Source: Arthrobacter sp. NIO-1057
GTDB taxonomy: Bacteria > Actinomycetota > Actinomycetes > Actinomycetales > Micrococcaceae
Reading direction: 5' to 3'
Assembly (NCBI RefSeq): GCF_900094805.1
Contig: NZ_FMAT01000001.1
Coordinates: 1,002,196-1,066,195, forward strand
DNA: 64,000 bases
Under the pieces are notes generated by a model that was given only the letters and a program-made list of their open reading frames with translations, had not been told where the DNA came from and did no database searches. The translations under genes and the position numbers were made by a program. Each line of letters starts with the position of its first letter. Position 1 is the first letter of the stretch. Shown here piece after piece: positions 25,704-33,055 of the stretch.

Positions 25704-26789
25704 TTAACTCAGCCAGGCACGCAGCGAGTTCAAACAGGTGCGAATATCTTCCTGCGCCACATGTTCATCATCGCTGTGGGCCAGCAAGGCATCGCCCGGG
25801 CCGAAGTTCACGGCCGATACGCCAAGGGCCGAGAAACGGGAGACATCGGTCCACCCATATTTTGGTTTAGGTTCCTGGCCCAGAATCCTAATGAGATCCG
25901 CAGCGATCTCCTGATCTAAACCTGGTTTAGCCCCTTCAGCACCATCAGTGCGTTCAATTTCAAAACCTTCAAAGAGTTCAAAAACCAGCGCCTCAGCCTG
26001 TGCCAGGGTCTTATCCGGGGCGAAACGGTAATTGACTTCGACTTCACAGTAATCAGGGATCACGTTTCCGGCGATGCCTCCGCTGATGCGCACCGCGTTC
26101 ATTCCTTCGCGGTAGTCCAATCCCTGAACGGTAATGGTCTGCGGTTGGTAATCGGCTAAACGTTGCAGGATCTGTGCTGCATCATGAATTGCGTTGTGGC
26201 CCATCCACGCACGTCCGGAGTGTGCCGCCTTACCGTGAGTTCTAATCACGAATCGGCTGGTACCGTTGCACCCGCCTTCAACCGTTCCATTGGTTGGTTC
26301 GAGCAGAATCGCAAAATCTGCTTCAAGTAATTCTGGGGAGTTCTTGGCCAGGCGTCCGAGCCCAGACTTCGCTGCTTCAACTTCCTCGTGGTCATAGAAG
26401 ACGTAGGTGACATCGTATTTGGCGTCTTTTAGTTCTGCAGCAAGAGCGAGCTGCACCGCAACTCCACCCTTCATGTCGGTGGCACCGCGGCCATAAAGCA
26501 CCCCGTCGATGACCTGGGCAGGTACTGTGCCCTTTGCACCCTCAGTACGTGGCAAAGGGACGGTATCCAAGTGCCCGGCCAGCACTACTCGGCGTTCACG
26601 GCCGAAATTAGTGCGGGCAACAATCGCGTCCTGGTCCCGATGAACCTCTAAATGTTCCAGCTTCAGCAATGCCTGATGCACCTGATCAGCAATTTCGCGT
26701 TCATTCCCAGAAACAGATTCAATATTCATGATCTGTTCGGTCAGTACTGCAACGTCCTGTAGCAGGTCCAATTCGTTCACGTTATCCAT
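25704..26789 (-). CDS. dapE: Succinyl-diaminopimelate desuccinylase
   Basis: A 361-residue M20 metallohydrolase. Metal ligands are visible in AGHLDTVP, GRGATDMKGG and DHEEVEA; the dimerisation domain follows (GKAAHSGRAWMGHNAIHDAA in parts). Together with dapD and dapC nearby this supports the succinylase DAP pathway, giving LL-diaminopimelate for lysine and peptidoglycan. It is divergent from dapD with 73 bp between the starts. Family confidence is high; DapE rather than another M20 peptidase is inferred from synteny. Confidence 0.92.
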   Translation of the reverse strand: MDNVNELDLLQDVAVLTEQIMNIESVSGNEREIADQVHQALLKLEHLEVHRDQDAIVARTNFGRERRVVLAGHLDTVPLPRTEGAKGTVPAQVIDGVLYGRGATDMKGGVAVQLALAAELKDAKYDVTYVFYDHEEVEAAKSGLGRLAKNSPELLEADFAILLEPTNGTVEGGCNGTSRFVIRTHGKAAHSGRAWMGHNAIHDAAQILQRLADYQPQTITVQGLDYREGMNAVRISGGIAGNVIPDYCEVEVNYRFAPDKTLAQAEALVFELFEGFEIERTDGAEGAKPGLDQEIAADLIRILGQEPKPKYGWTDVSRFSALGVSAVNFGPGDALLAHSDDEHVAQEDIRTCLNSLRAWLS

Positions 26790-26862
26790 CGTCCTACGTC
26801 TCTAGCTTCACTAGCCTGTCATCTATCAACGTTACCCGGGGTATCGAGGATACGATCAGTGT

Positions 26863-27819
26863 ATGACTTCAGAATCTGTGACTTCATCCAGTGACTCCGC
26901 CGTCCGTTTGGCCTCGGGCCACGGTCTGGCCACCATTGCCGCCGATGGAACCATCCTCGACGTGTGGTACCCAGCTCCTGTTCTTGGCGAACTCGCGCTG
27001 GCCGAAGAACTCTCCGGCGAACTAGCCGCTGCAGCCCAAGACGACGCTGCCCGAGGAACCACCCAGAAGGTTCTCTCACTAACCATCGATCTTGATGTTG
27101 CCCCTGCCGACACCGCCGATGTGTGGCTCCGCTTGCATCTGCTTTCGCACCGCCTGGTGCAGCCAAACTCCATCAACCTTGACGGAATTTTCGGCCACCT
27201 GGCTAACGTCGTATGGACCAACTTCGGCCCATGCCAGGTTGATGGTTTTAAGGTGACCCGCCTGAAGCTGCGTGCCCGCGGTGCCGTCACCGTTTACGGT
27301 GTCGACAAGTTCCCTCGCATGGTCGACTACGTTGTACCTTCTGGCGTTCGCATCGCCGATGCTGACCGCGTTCGACTGGGCGCACACCTTGCCGAAGGCA
27401 CCACGGTCATGCACGAAGGCTTCGTGAACTTCAACGCTGGCACACTGGGTACCTCCATGGTCGAGGGCCGCATTTCGGCTTCGGTAGTTGTCGGTAACGG
27501 TTCCGATGTTGGTGGCGGCGCTTCGATCATGGGTACGCTCTCTGGTGGCGGGCGTGAACGCATCGTTATTGGTGAGCGCGTATTGCTCGGTGCCAATGCT
27601 GGTGTTGGAATTTCCATCGGTGACGACTCGGTAGTAGAAGCCGGCCTCTATGTGACGGCCGGAACCCGTGTGCTCTTGGGCGATCAGCAGGTCAAGGCTC
27701 TGGAGCTTTCCGGTGTCCCTAACCTACTGTTCCGCCGCAATTCGATTTCCGGTGCCGTTGAGGCCCTAGCTCGCGCCGGCCAAACCGTGGAATTGAACAG
27801 CGCACTGCACGCTAACTAA
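26863..27819 (+). CDS. dapD: Tetrahydrodipicolinate N-succinyltransferase
   Basis: A 318-residue protein of the actinobacterial DapD type. The N-terminal domain runs to about residue 160, followed by a left-handed beta-helix with hexapeptide repeats (HEGFVNFNAGTLG, SDVGGGASIMG, GANAGVGISIGDD). It transfers succinyl from succinyl-CoA to tetrahydrodipicolinate. ATG at 26863 begins with a Ser/Thr-rich leader. It is divergent from dapE and is closed by a strong terminator. Confidence 0.94.
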   Translation: MTSESVTSSSDSAVRLASGHGLATIAADGTILDVWYPAPVLGELALAEELSGELAAAAQDDAARGTTQKVLSLTIDLDVAPADTADVWLRLHLLSHRLVQPNSINLDGIFGHLANVVWTNFGPCQVDGFKVTRLKLRARGAVTVYGVDKFPRMVDYVVPSGVRIADADRVRLGAHLAEGTTVMHEGFVNFNAGTLGTSMVEGRISASVVVGNGSDVGGGASIMGTLSGGGRERIVIGERVLLGANAGVGISIGDDSVVEAGLYVTAGTRVLLGDQQVKALELSGVPNLLFRRNSISGAVEALARAGQTVELNSALHAN

Positions 27820-27825
27820 ACTCAG

Positions 27826-27868
27826 GTGAGGGCCAGCCGAAGAGAAAAACTCTTCGGCTGGCCCTCAC
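27826..27868. terminator. Bidirectional terminator after dapD
   Basis: A perfect 19-bp stem (27826-27844 with 27850-27868) with an AAAAA loop, followed by CGCTTTT, lies between convergent dapD and the unknown gene at 27885. Confidence 0.88.
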
Positions 27869-27884
27869 GCTTTTAAGCACCCAT

Positions 27885-28493
27885 CTAGGCACTCGGGAAA
27901 ATGATGGTGACCATCGGCTGAATAAAGCCGTGGAACGCCTTAGAATCCTGCAAGAGAGACGTACTGGCAACAATCGTCGACCGGCCCGTCAGCCACGCAC
28001 GAGGCTCGTCTAAAGGCATGTCGATGAGTTGGATCTGTTGCTCTTGGGCTTGTGTATCGTGATCCACTCCGTGATCCAACAAAATTCTCTCTAATTCATC
28101 GAGGCGACGTGGCACATAGTCCACGCTCTTTTCGATGAACTCCTCGGCATGCTGCTGGGCGAACACGGTCGCTTGCCCATAGTGAGCCTTGGCCAATTTA
28201 GCCAGCGCCGGAAATCCTTCCAGATCCAGATGCTCATGCAAGGTTTGCTCAGGAGCAGTCTCAGCATCGATCTCCCCCGAGGTCAACGCACCCCACCAAG
28301 CACTCCATTCCTGTTTGAATTGCCCGTGCGAAGTGTCGGCGCCGTTGCGATTTTTAATCACCGAGGTGAGTCGACAGTTCGGCCCTGCCTCAGCGGGGTC
28401 AACCCCGCCAAGCTCACGTAAGTACAGGGCCATCAACATCGTCTGATTGGTTTTTACCGCCAAAGACCAATTATTTCCACGACGAAAGTACAT
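27885..28493 (-). CDS. Hypothetical protein, unrecognised
   Basis: A 202-residue acidic soluble protein that I do not recognise. The ATG at 28493 is chosen because AGGTGG lies 5 nt upstream; an upstream in-frame start would add 8 residues. There is no signal peptide or membrane helix. Visible pieces include AVKTNQTMLMALYLRELGG near the N-terminus, a Trp-rich EWSAWWGAL, and a helical middle rich in Glu, Gln and His. It is a single gene between dapD and gltA, bounded by terminators on both sides. Confidence 0.6.
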   Translation of the reverse strand: MYFRRGNNWSLAVKTNQTMLMALYLRELGGVDPAEAGPNCRLTSVIKNRNGADTSHGQFKQEWSAWWGALTSGEIDAETAPEQTLHEHLDLEGFPALAKLAKAHYGQATVFAQQHAEEFIEKSVDYVPRRLDELERILLDHGVDHDTQAQEQQIQLIDMPLDEPRAWLTGRSTIVASTSLLQDSKAFHGFIQPMVTIIFPSA

Positions 28494-28568
28494 GCATACC
28501 ACCTGACTTTTAGGCATACCCCCGCGGTCTTAGACTCAAAGGATACTCCCGTCCTCGTGGTTAAAACA

Positions 28569-28612
28569 GACAAGGAGCTTGCCACCAAATCAATGGTGAA
28601 AAGCTCCTTGTC
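28569..28612 (-). terminator. Terminator of gltA
   Basis: A 12-bp stem (GACAAGGAGCTT 28569-28580 with AAGCTCCTTGTC 28601-28612) with an inner CCACCA/TGGTG pairing; on the minus strand it is followed by TGTTTTAACC. Confidence 0.75.
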
Positions 28613-28638
28613 AGTGAACGCTGTATATACCGTGTGGC

Positions 28639-29919
28639 TTAGAGGCCTGGGTAGTTACGAGCGGTTTCACCCATGTACAACTGACGTGGGCGACCGATCT
28701 TCAGTTCAGGGTCCTTGATCATTTCGCGCCACTGTGCGATCCAGCCTGGCAGGCGTCCGATCGCGAACAGAACGGTGAACATCTTTTCAGGGAAGCCCAT
28801 AGCGGTGTAGATCAGGCCGGTGTAGAAGTCTACGTTCGGGTAGAGCTTGCGTGAGATGAAGTACTCATCGTTCAGCGCGGTCTCTTCCAGCTTCATGGCG
28901 ATGTCAAGCAGCTCGTTCTTGCCCTGCTTTGCCAGCAGGTCGTGAGCGGTCTTCTTGATGATCTTGGCGCGTGGATCGTAGTTCTTGTACACGCGGTGGC
29001 CGAAGCCCATCAGGCGTACGCCATCTTCCTTGTTCTTGACCTTCTGCATGAAGTCTTCTGGAGAGATACCAGAGGACTGGATCTCGCGCAGCATCTTCAA
29101 CACAGCTTCGTTGGCGCCACCGTGAGCTGGGCCGGACAGTGCGTGGATACCTGCAGAAACCGAAGCGAACATGTTTGCTTCCGAAGAACCAACCAGGCGC
29201 ACGGTGGAGGTTGAGCAGTTCTGCTCGTGGTCTGCGTGAAGGATCAGCAACAGGTCAAGGGCCTTGACCACGTCGGGATCCAGCTCGTAAGGCTCAGCGG
29301 CGGTACCGAAGCACAGGCGCAGGAAGTTCTCGACCATGTTCATCGAGTTATCCGGGTAGAGCAGAGCCTGACCGATGGACTTCTTGTGGGAATAAGCAGC
29401 CAGTACTGGAAGCTTAGCCAACAGGCGCAAGGTCGAGCGCTCAACCTGTGCGTCATCCTTAGGATCCAAGGAATCCTGGTACCAGGTCGACAGGGCCGAA
29501 ACAGCCGAGGAAAGCACTGGCATTGGGTGTGCGTCGCGTGGGAAGCCACCGAAGAAGCCCTTGAGCTCTTCGTGCAGCAGGGTGTGGCGGCGCAGCGAGT
29601 TGTCGAAATCTGCCAGCTGTTGGGCGGTTGGCAGTTCGCCGTAGATGAGCAGGTAGGTTACCTCGATGAAGCTGGACTTCTCGGCCAACTGTTCGATGGG
29701 GTAACCGCGGTAACGCAGGATGCCTGCATCTCCGTCGATGTAGGTGATCGCAGATTTGGTGGCCGCGGTGTTCATGAAGCCAGGATCGTAGGTCACGTTC
29801 CCAGTGGTCTTCAATAGTGGGGCTACGCTGAATCCGTCGTTGCCTTCAGCAGCCGGAATTACCGGAAGCTCAAGATTGGATTCTCCAAAATGTAGCTGTG
29901 CAGATGTAGTATCTGTCAT
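28639..29919 (-). CDS. gltA: Citrate synthase
   Basis: A 426-residue type II citrate synthase. Catalytic residues are visible in LHADHEQNCSTSTVR (His), GPAHGGANEAV (His) and MGFGHRVYKNYDPRA (Asp). It condenses oxaloacetate and acetyl-CoA to citrate. ATG 29919 is preferred over the upstream start because AGGAG lies 6 nt before it and the MTDTTSAQLHF N-terminus fits actinobacterial enzymes. It is monocistronic, between dapC and the unknown gene. Confidence 0.94.
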   Translation of the reverse strand: MTDTTSAQLHFGESNLELPVIPAAEGNDGFSVAPLLKTTGNVTYDPGFMNTAATKSAITYIDGDAGILRYRGYPIEQLAEKSSFIEVTYLLIYGELPTAQQLADFDNSLRRHTLLHEELKGFFGGFPRDAHPMPVLSSAVSALSTWYQDSLDPKDDAQVERSTLRLLAKLPVLAAYSHKKSIGQALLYPDNSMNMVENFLRLCFGTAAEPYELDPDVVKALDLLLILHADHEQNCSTSTVRLVGSSEANMFASVSAGIHALSGPAHGGANEAVLKMLREIQSSGISPEDFMQKVKNKEDGVRLMGFGHRVYKNYDPRAKIIKKTAHDLLAKQGKNELLDIAMKLEETALNDEYFISRKLYPNVDFYTGLIYTAMGFPEKMFTVLFAIGRLPGWIAQWREMIKDPELKIGRPRQLYMGETARNYPGL

Positions 29920-30017
29920 TGCTTCTCCTAACCGGAAAGCGTGTAGTTCCGAAAGGTCAGTCGTCACCGTAGAACATACCGCGATTTGACCCTATCCCGC
30001 TAATCAGACTGTCATCT

Positions 30018-31133
30018 TCACCGATTGGCGGAAGAATTCAGCCGTTCAACAGCGGCCGCAATCCGTTCATCGGAAGCGGTCAATGCCACGCGGACGTGGC
30101 GTTCTCCTGCAGTTCCATAAAAAGCACCGGGTCCAGCGACGATTCCCAGCTCGGCGAGGGCGCCGATGGTTTCGAAGCTTGGACGATCCTGCGTGCACCA
30201 CAAGTACAGGCCGGCCACCGAATCTTCGATTCTCAGGCCAAAGTTTTCAAGAGCCGGACGCAAGGCTTCGCGTCGCGCCCGGTACAGCTCACGTTGTGTG
30301 GCTACATGCTCATCATCATTGAGCGCCACCACCATGGCGTGCTGAATGGGACCAGGCACAATCATTCCGGTGTGCTTGCGGCTGTTGATCAGCGTCGGCA
30401 TGAGGTTCGGCGCACCGGCAACAAAAGCGGCACGGTAACCGGCAAGATTCGACTGCTTAGACAGCGAATACAGCGCTAGTAAGTTATCGAGGTTGCCGCC
30501 ATTGACCTGCGGGTCCAAAATGCTCTGCACGCGGCCTTCAAATTCTTCCCAGCCCAGTTCCGCATAGCACTCATCCGAGGCTACTACAGCACCAATTTCG
30601 CGAGCCTTCTCAACGATTTTTTGCAGCTGTTGTGCGCTGGTGACCTTGCCGGTGGGGTTACCTGGGGAGTTAACCCAGATGAGCTTGACCCGCGAAAGTT
30701 CTTCAGCAGATAGTTCATCAAGGTCGTCGGTCGCGATGGGTTTCGCCCCGACGAGCTGTGCACCAATGTCATAGGTTGGGTACGCAATTTTTGGGCGCAC
30801 CACAATGTCTTGGGCGCCGATGCCGAGGAATAGTGGCAACCAGGCCACCATTTCTTTGGAGCCTACGGTTGGCATGACATCTTTGACGCTCAAGCCGGTG
30901 ACCTGGCGACGGCGGGCGAACCAGTCCACGATGGCCTGACGAACTTCTACGGTTCCGTGTGTGGTGGGGTAACCATGGGAGTTCGCACCGTCGGTCAACG
31001 CGTCCTGAATGAGCTGTGGGGTGTCGTCAACCGGCGTGCCGATCGACAAGTCCACGACTCCCCCTGGGTGCTTCGCTGCTTGCTCACGGTATGGAGCTAG
31101 CTGGTTCCAGGGGTAATCGGGGAGCTCAAGCAT
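30018..31133 (-). CDS. dapC: Succinyldiaminopimelate aminotransferase
   Basis: A 371-residue fold-type I PLP aminotransferase. The Schiff-base lysine is in LYSLSKQSNLAGYR, NSPGNPTG is the cofactor/substrate motif, and VASDECYAELGWE precedes it in the fold. It matches actinobacterial DapC, converting N-succinyl-2-amino-6-oxopimelate with glutamate. It lies 11 bp downstream of the ferredoxin gene on the same strand, the same pairing as Rv1178/fdxC, so the two are probably co-transcribed. Confidence 0.92.
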   Translation of the reverse strand: MLELPDYPWNQLAPYREQAAKHPGGVVDLSIGTPVDDTPQLIQDALTDGANSHGYPTTHGTVEVRQAIVDWFARRRQVTGLSVKDVMPTVGSKEMVAWLPLFLGIGAQDIVVRPKIAYPTYDIGAQLVGAKPIATDDLDELSAEELSRVKLIWVNSPGNPTGKVTSAQQLQKIVEKAREIGAVVASDECYAELGWEEFEGRVQSILDPQVNGGNLDNLLALYSLSKQSNLAGYRAAFVAGAPNLMPTLINSRKHTGMIVPGPIQHAMVVALNDDEHVATQRELYRARREALRPALENFGLRIEDSVAGLYLWCTQDRPSFETIGALAELGIVAGPGAFYGTAGERHVRVALTASDERIAAAVERLNSSANR

Positions 31134-31144
31134 AAAAGTAAAAC

Positions 31145-31468
31145 CTAGCCTTGGTTCTGAGGTGGCAAGGCACTGATGAATGGGTGATCAGTACCGGTAT
31201 TACCAATCTTAGCGGCGCCACCCGGGGAACCAAGTTCATCGAAAAAGTCGACGTTTGCTTTGTAATAGTCAGCCCACTCGTCTGGCACATCGTCTTCGTA
31301 GTAGATGGCTTCAACGGGGCAGACTGGTTCGCAAGCGCCGCAGTCTACGCATTCATCCGGGTGAATGTACAGCGAGCGTTCGCCTTCATAAATACAATCT
31401 ACCGGGCACTCTTCGACGCACGCCTTGTCTTTCACGTCGACGCACGGCTGAGCGATGATGTAAGTCAC
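31145..31468 (-). CDS. fdxA: 7Fe ferredoxin (3Fe-4S/4Fe-4S)
   Basis: A 107-residue ferredoxin of the FdxA/FdxC type. The cysteines at 9, 17, 21, 40, 43, 46 and 50 fit the C-x7-C-x3-CP ... CxxCxxCxxxCP pattern that holds one 3Fe-4S and one 4Fe-4S cluster; an extra Cys25 is also typical. GTG at 31468 gives the family start TYIIAQPC; an upstream GTG would add eight residues. It is a low-potential electron carrier in the cytoplasm, preceding dapC. Confidence 0.93.
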   Translation of the reverse strand: MTYIIAQPCVDVKDKACVEECPVDCIYEGERSLYIHPDECVDCGACEPVCPVEAIYYEDDVPDEWADYYKANVDFFDELGSPGGAAKIGNTGTDHPFISALPPQNQG

Positions 31469-31682
31469 GAGGGCCGAGACCTTTCCTTGCACTTGGTGGT
31501 TTCAACACGAGCCAGTCGGATTCCTGGATGCTCTTTGAATCCCTGACCAACTCAAACTACAGTCTAGTCCTGATATCAATACATCGATGCGCCCGAGGGC
31601 CAGCTGTGACGTAACCGACCATTCACATTTCAGCCTCTGAGGGTTTAGATGAATTCTTCTTACGAAAAGATGACGCGGATTA

Positions 31683-31928
31683 ATGCTTAGTTTTGGTGAT
31701 GTGACTCCCGGTGAACGGATTGTTGTTCGCTACCGCCTGTCTATGGAAGCTAAAACATCGGGTGAACGGTTTAGTGATGCGTTAGGTCATTTGCAAGAAG
31801 TCACCGACGATTCAATTACCGTCCAGACCCGATCTGAATTGCTCACCATCCCCCGCTCTTTAATCACGCACGCGAAAAGGGTTCCGCCGGCACCGGAGCG
31901 ACGCAGGCCGCGGACGCCTAGGAACTAG
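31683..31928 (+). CDS. Small SH3-like protein related to the Rv0428c N-terminal domain
   Basis: An 81-residue protein with beta-rich sequence PGERIVVRYRL, DALGHLQEVTDDSITVQT and a basic Pro/Arg tail (RVPPAPERRRPRTP). It resembles the SH3-like N-terminal domain found in front of the GNAT domain in Rv0428c-type acetyltransferases, but here it stands alone and no GNAT domain follows in any frame. The start ATG at 31683 lacks a strong ribosome-binding site. Function unknown. Confidence 0.65.
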   Translation: MLSFGDVTPGERIVVRYRLSMEAKTSGERFSDALGHLQEVTDDSITVQTRSELLTIPRSLITHAKRVPPAPERRRPRTPRN

Positions 31929-32023
31929 CGTTCTGCACGTTCAACACTTTGTAAAACCCGCCGTTCGACGACATGTGATTTGATTCTGCCAATCACTCAC
32001 CGATTTTCCCGTATGCTGTTTTT

Positions 32024-32533
32024 ATGCCTTCTGACAAACTTGTCCAATCGCGAGCACGTGCACTCAGCTCTCCGCTGAGGCTTCGTATCCTGCGTTTGTG
32101 CCTCCATGAGTCGCGAACCAATAAGGAAATCGCGGACATACTTGATCTGAATCCAGCCACGTCCCTGCACCACGTACGGACCTTGGTGAACAATGGGTAT
32201 CTGGCCCCCGAAGAGGCCCGACGTGGAAACCGCGGGGCAAAAGAGGTCCCGTACCGAAGCACCAAACAATCGTGGGGCACACGTATCCCTGATGCCGCCC
32301 CAATGCTGGTTGATACTTTCCTACAGGAAATCGATGGTCTGGATCCTCAAGAAATTCAGATTATTCGGGTGGGCCTCAAACTGAGCGATGAGTCTCGTCA
32401 AGAGATGATGTCCCGACTCCGCGCGGTCATTGAAGATTACGCAATGCGTGAGCCTGAAGAAGGAGGTATCGCTACCTCGCTGTTCATGGCCCATCACTTA
32501 GACATCACCGGCGTTCAGAGCGACCAGGGTTAG
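32024..32533 (+). CDS. ArsR-type winged-helix regulator
   Basis: A 169-residue protein with an N-terminal winged helix (ALSSPLRLRILRLCLHES, then NKEIADILDLNPATSLHHVRTLVNNGYL) of the ArsR class, and a helical C-terminal half (LVDTFLQEIDGL, RQEMMSRLRAVIEDYA) seen in DUF2087/helix-turn-helix_20-like regulators. No metal-binding cysteines are present, so it is unlikely to be a metal sensor. It is a single gene with a terminator-like hairpin behind it. Targets unknown. Confidence 0.82.
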   Translation: MPSDKLVQSRARALSSPLRLRILRLCLHESRTNKEIADILDLNPATSLHHVRTLVNNGYLAPEEARRGNRGAKEVPYRSTKQSWGTRIPDAAPMLVDTFLQEIDGLDPQEIQIIRVGLKLSDESRQEMMSRLRAVIEDYAMREPEEGGIATSLFMAHHLDITGVQSDQG

Positions 32534-32571
32534 AGCCCTGCCCAAAGATCAAATTTCGTAGCGTTAAACAC

Positions 32572-32610
32572 TGAAGGTGCCCTACCCGCAAAGCGGATGG
32601 GGCACCTTCA
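32572..32610. terminator. Bidirectional terminator-like hairpin
   Basis: An 18-bp stem with a few G-U or mismatched pairs (TGAAGGTGCCC outer part, CCGC/GCGG inner part, AAA loop) lies between the ArsR-type gene and the convergent membrane-protein gene and is followed by CTGTTTAGTT. Confidence 0.7.
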
Positions 32611-32614
32611 CTGT

Positions 32615-33055
32615 TTAGTTCTGGCGGTGTTGTTTGCGAATGACCCGCAGGGCCAACAGCAGGCCAATGATCGCAGGAACGATCATTCCGTACATCCACA
32701 GGGCCGAAGCTAATGCAGGGCCGGGTAGATATTGGTAGTACTGCATACCCAAGATCAGCTGGTCATTGCCGACATAGGAAATGAGTCCCACACAGACATA
32801 GCAGCCAATGAGTGCCAAGGCGCCAGACCACAGTTTCCCTGAGGACACTGCCGCCCAGTACACCAGTAAGCCAAGAAGTAGCCAAGCTACCCCTACTCCC
32901 CACACCAGCGGCACATCGTTACCGACGTAGGTGATGGAGGCATGGATTGCAGTACCGAAAAGTCCTGCTACCACGGCAGCAACAACCCCGCGCCAGAGCG
33001 CAGAGAGGTTGCTACCGTGGGATTTACGCTGACTATTAGGAGCGAGCGCGTGCAC
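32615..33055 (-). CDS. Four-helix membrane protein, function unknown
   Basis: About 146 residues with four predicted membrane helices (GVVAAVVAGLFGTAIH, VWGVGVAWLLLGLLVYW, GALALIGCYVCVGLI, MIVPAIIGLLLALRVI). The start is uncertain: GTG 33055 has AAGG upstream, GTG 33070 is also in frame. Either start lies inside the 3' end of typA, so translation is probably coupled to typA. I do not recognise a characterised family. Confidence 0.65.
   Translation of the reverse strand: MHALAPNSQRKSHGSNLSALWRGVVAAVVAGLFGTAIHASITYVGNDVPLVWGVGVAWLLLGLLVYWAAVSSGKLWSGALALIGCYVCVGLISYVGNDQLILGMQYYQYLPGPALASALWMYGMIVPAIIGLLLALRVIRKQHRQN

Noticed and set aside
29227-29817. 196-residue plus-strand ORF across gltA
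   Set aside because: Antisense to citrate synthase catalytic motifs; not a gene.
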